Positions 26,180 to 28,555 of a stretch of DNA of 28,555 bases are shown here, in pieces. Position 1 is the stretch's first letter, and every line of letters starts with the position of its first letter. The DNA is taken from assembly GCA_003427395.1 (NCBI GenBank), contig BFEA01000012.1:4087856-4116410 (forward strand). The letters are read 5' to 3'. Made by a program: the position numbers and the translations under genes. The stretch is from Chara braunii. Its lineage: Eukaryota > Streptophyta > Charophyceae > Charales > Characeae. The notes beneath the pieces are model-generated. The model was not told the DNA's origin and ran no database searches. It saw only the letters and a list, made by a program, of their open reading frames with translations.

Positions 26180-26520
26180 TGGTCATCCGCTAGACTACCA
26201 GAGCGGCCCGGGGTCACTTGCCCCGCCGGGCAAAAATAATTAAAAAATAAAAATAAAAATAAAAAAAATTAAAATTTATTTTTTATTCTAAATCTGGTGC
26301 AGAATTTCGATGTGACGCTGAGGCAAACGTTGTTCAGTTTATTTTTCTGCATAACATAGTTTTTTTTTTGATTTTTTAGATTTTTTTTTTTTTTTTTTTT
26401 TTTTGGTTGGGACCTTCCTGGTCCTTGCACGGGCTGGCCATCCGGGACCCGGGCGGCCCGGCTGGTAGCCTAGGTCATCCGAGTTCAATGAGATTCGAAC
26501 TGAGGTTTGTGTTTTGACAA
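26180..26520. mobile_element. Two SINE-like copies, tail to tail
   Basis: The plus-strand copy (about 26183-26275) reads GTCATCCGCTAGACTACCAG, GCGGCCCGGGG and an A/T-rich tail. The minus-strand copy (about 26510 to 26371) has a B-box-like CTCAGTTCGAATCTC (26490-26504), GATGACCTAGGCTACCAG, CCGGGCCGCCCGGG and an A tail (26380-26404 as T). The shared core and outward-facing heads suggest two independent insertions of one tRNA-derived family. The A box was not found, so both look 5'-truncated or decayed. Confidence 0.45.
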
Positions 26521-26592
26521 TTTATGGGTGGCACTGCTTTCAAATTGTTTTTAATATTTAACTTTGCACGTGTTTTCATTTATTATGGGTAT

Positions 26593-26760
26593 TATGAAAG
26601 GTTGAGATATACAATAGTTGACTCATGAAACTTGTATTGATGCAGATATGCAATTTTCTTTTAAAATGAATGTATTCATGTTTAACTTATGAAAGGTTGA
26701 AATATACAATAGTTGACTAATAAAACTTGTATTAATGTAGATATGCAATTTTCTTTTGAA
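26593..26760. repeat. 95-bp tandem duplication
   Basis: TATGAAAGGTTGAGATATAC, AATAGTTGACT, AAACTTGTATT and GATATGCAATTTTCTTTT occur at 26593-26666 and again at 26688-26760. Confidence 0.95.
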
Positions 26761-26769
26761 AACTTGATT

Positions 26770-27465
26770 ATACAATATTTGTCAAGAAGATGCTAAAATC
26801 TTCTGCTTTTGTTGTTACATTTACTTCTTTTCTGGCAAATTTGTTAATATTATTATGTTCACTTTTTACAAAACATTTCATTTTTTACGAAAACACCGTT
26901 TAAGACAGAAGACTCCTCCGGCACGAACGCACCGACCCCCCCTGCTAAGCGTCCGAAAAATCTGGGAAAGCCTTCCACGCCGGCCCACAAAACATACATT
27001 CCCCCCAAAGAAAACTCGTGACCACCCCCGTAAACATCCAAACAGCCTATGCTCTAAAGCAAGGCAAAAAATTAGGCCGTGTATAATCAATAAAACGAAC
27101 AACACATATTCAACCATAACTCGTTAGTAGGAGCCCGATCCTAACCGCTCAAATCTGCCAAGACAGAGAGCTCCCAAAACCGGAATGTGTGTGTGTGTGT
27201 GTGTAGGTGCCCACACATGCGCCTTTTTTTTTTTTTTAGTTTAATCGTGCAAGGGTGCTGGGCCACATACCCGAACCCCGCAGACCTAATCCATTGACCA
27301 AAAAAATGGCAGGGGTGCCCCCATTTTTGATTCAATGGGAATTTAACGGGGGTAGGAGGGAATTAAACGACTTTTAACGGCAGTTTAACTCCATCCCCCT
27401 CGCGTTAAAAGGACACTCTGCTATGGACTACTAAGGGGAAATGACATCCAGAGAGAAAAATCAGA
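26770..27465. other. No gene seen; (TG)n tract and T run
   Basis: C/A-rich sequence with a (TG)n microsatellite at 27186-27205 and a T run at about 27224-27238. A weak inverted repeat (TTTAACGGGGG...CCCCCTCGCGTTAAA) lies at about 27340-27408. The open frames at 26855-27127 are on both strands and are not supported. Confidence 0.45.
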
Positions 27466-27469
27466 AAAA

Positions 27470-27800
27470 GAGCGCCAACTGGAAATGCGCATTGTTGAGG
27501 TTGCGGGTTCAAAACTCAATTGCAGCCTTACGCATGGACACTGGCAGGGCGTTAGAATGACGCACGGCTGGGCTGACGAACGGTAAGCTTATACAGACAT
27601 TGCCTGTGCACCACCCCCCATGATGTTGTATGTCGGGTCTTGATACTGCGTGGGTTGCTTGTGGCTGTTGCTCGTGGTTGTTCTGTTGACCTCCCCAGTC
27701 TGGCATGTCACACACAAGGGCCGTTTGCAATTGCCGCTCAAATGGTAGAGTCTTCAGGTCACACGTCATAGAGCACGAGTTCGAGTCTGGCTTGGGTCTT
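27470..27800 (+). mobile_element. tRNA-like boxes, possible SINE heads
   Basis: GCCGCTCAAATGGTAGAGTC (27733-27752) and GAGTTCGAGTCTGG (27777-27790) resemble A and B boxes at roughly tRNA spacing. A second pair (GAGCGCCAACTGG near 27470 and GGTTGCGGGTTCAAAACTC near 27498) lies 250 bp upstream. Neither folds into a full tRNA by eye. They are probably heads of tRNA-derived retroposons. Confidence 0.4.
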
Positions 27801-27867
27801 TGGGGGGGGTTCTTGTCCAGCTTGGCCTGTCATCTCTTCAAAACAAACACATAGTTCCCTCTACATA

Positions 27868-28012
27868 GTACTGCACATATCTGGCCTTCGGGCACATATA
27901 TCTTGCTATACAGCTACACAGAGCACACATAGCCTTCGGGAAGACAAAACACATGGCCCTATGGGCTCATACAAACATACGTAGCCTCTGGGCACACACA
28001 CATACACAACTA
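27868..28012. repeat. Degenerate 25-30-bp repeat, about five copies
   Basis: The motif GCCTTCGGGCACA-ATA-ACATA recurs as CTGGCCTTCGGGCACATA, ATAGCCTTCGGGAAGACA, TGGCCCTATGGGCTCATA and GTAGCCTCTGGGCACACA. Confidence 0.7.
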
Positions 28013-28555
28013 CGATATTGGCGTGGGGGGGTCTATCAGGTATATGACGAGTCTACTCACTTATGGCTTAGCTTTAGGGTAGGGTAGGGATATAAGTCGC
28101 TCCGGCTAGTCTGAGTTCCGCCTAGCCTTGGGTAAGCTAGCGGAAGGACCGTAGGATGTGTCCGCGGGCGCTGGCCTGCCTTGCCTAGGTAATCCTGCTG
28201 GGTAGACTCTCTGAATTGGGCCTGTAGAAGACTGCATGAGCCTGGCGTCCGTAGTTCTTGTACGACAAGGTTCGTCCGCTTCCGCTTCCATCAGGGCTGG
28301 GAGGTTGGCCCAGCCTTGGTGCTTGTCACTCCTGTCTGGTCCAAATTGCCCTCGAAACTGGTAGGGTGATAGTCCTGAGTGCTGGTCACACTGAGGTAGG
28401 ATAGTAGGGACAGGGGGTGCGCTGGGAGTATTAACGTGGGGATGGGTAGGGTATGTGGCCTATCCTGTCAAGACAACCATTGGCTGCCGCTACCAGCAAT
28501 CACTGCGGGTCTAGTTTTCTGCCTCTACAACACCCTGGGCTTAAAAAAAAAAAAA
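28013..28555. other. No gene seen; window ends in an A run
   Basis: Mixed GC-rich sequence with no long frame, ending in 13 A (28543-28555). It may be the body and tail of a retroposon whose head is the tRNA-like sequence at 27733, but the link is not shown. Confidence 0.35.

Noticed and set aside
28073-28092. Telomere-like TTTAGGGTAGGGTAGGGA
   Set aside because: Only one plant-type unit followed by shortened GTAGGG words, in the middle of mixed sequence; not a telomere array.

Overview
This is a repeat-saturated nuclear contig from a eukaryote. It has no dense gene arrangement, almost no long open frames, many A/T tails, microsatellites, hairpin elements and split or decayed reading frames. 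A streptophyte is the best guess (charophyte alga or early land plant). The reasons are plant-like mitochondrial tRNA-Arg(UCU) and tRNA-Tyr(GUA) genes, U6 fragments close to the plant U6 sequence, and a DUF7869-like gene of a kind I recall from mosses, lycophytes and early animals. The species cannot be fixed from sequence alone.

The contig is not a clean genomic sequence. Three Tn5/Nextera mosaic-end sequences, two of them in the head-to-head form of a mate-pair junction adapter and one truncated, lie at 3-39, 7317-7349 and 10791-10820, and N bases lie at 11153-11169. The two mitochondrial-type tRNA genes (10889-11058) sit directly behind the third adapter and between two copies of one repeat, so they are more likely a library or assembly chimera than a true nuclear insert.

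Layout. 1-3.5 kb: adapter, microsatellites, U6-derived retro-fragments, tandem repeats and two kinds of hairpin element (MITE-like). 3.6-5.7 kb: a retroposon 3' end with a (TAA)n tail, a 343-bp tandem array and an 86-bp tandem pair. 5.7-8.2 kb: nested hairpin elements, a U6 pseudogene split by a 97-bp hairpin element with a 3-bp target duplication, and a GC-rich repeat. 8.2-10.7 kb: low-copy sequence with short tandem repeats and no recognisable gene. 10.7-12.6 kb: adapter, mitochondrial tRNAs, a U6 pseudogene, a decayed LINE ORF2 C-terminus and LINE-like 3' ends. 12.6-16.7 kb: more U6, MITE and tandem repeats, and two copies of a tRNA-derived SINE. 16.7-18.1 kb: GC-rich sequence with open frames on both strands and a repeated coding-like module. 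18.1-26.8 kb: AT-rich sequence with a 350-bp foldback (20889-21239), a possible exon at 21895-22216, and the only convincing protein gene, a DUF7869-like ORF at 23697-25280. 26.2-28.6 kb: SINE-like pieces, tandem repeats and a terminal A run.

Nothing here forms an operon or pathway. The unifying theme is mobile and retroposed DNA: (i) non-autonomous hairpin elements of different internal sequence that share the end motif GGGGC(A/C)AAGTCCCAC, (ii) repeated retroposition of U6 snRNA sequence, and (iii) one transposase-like host or element gene.
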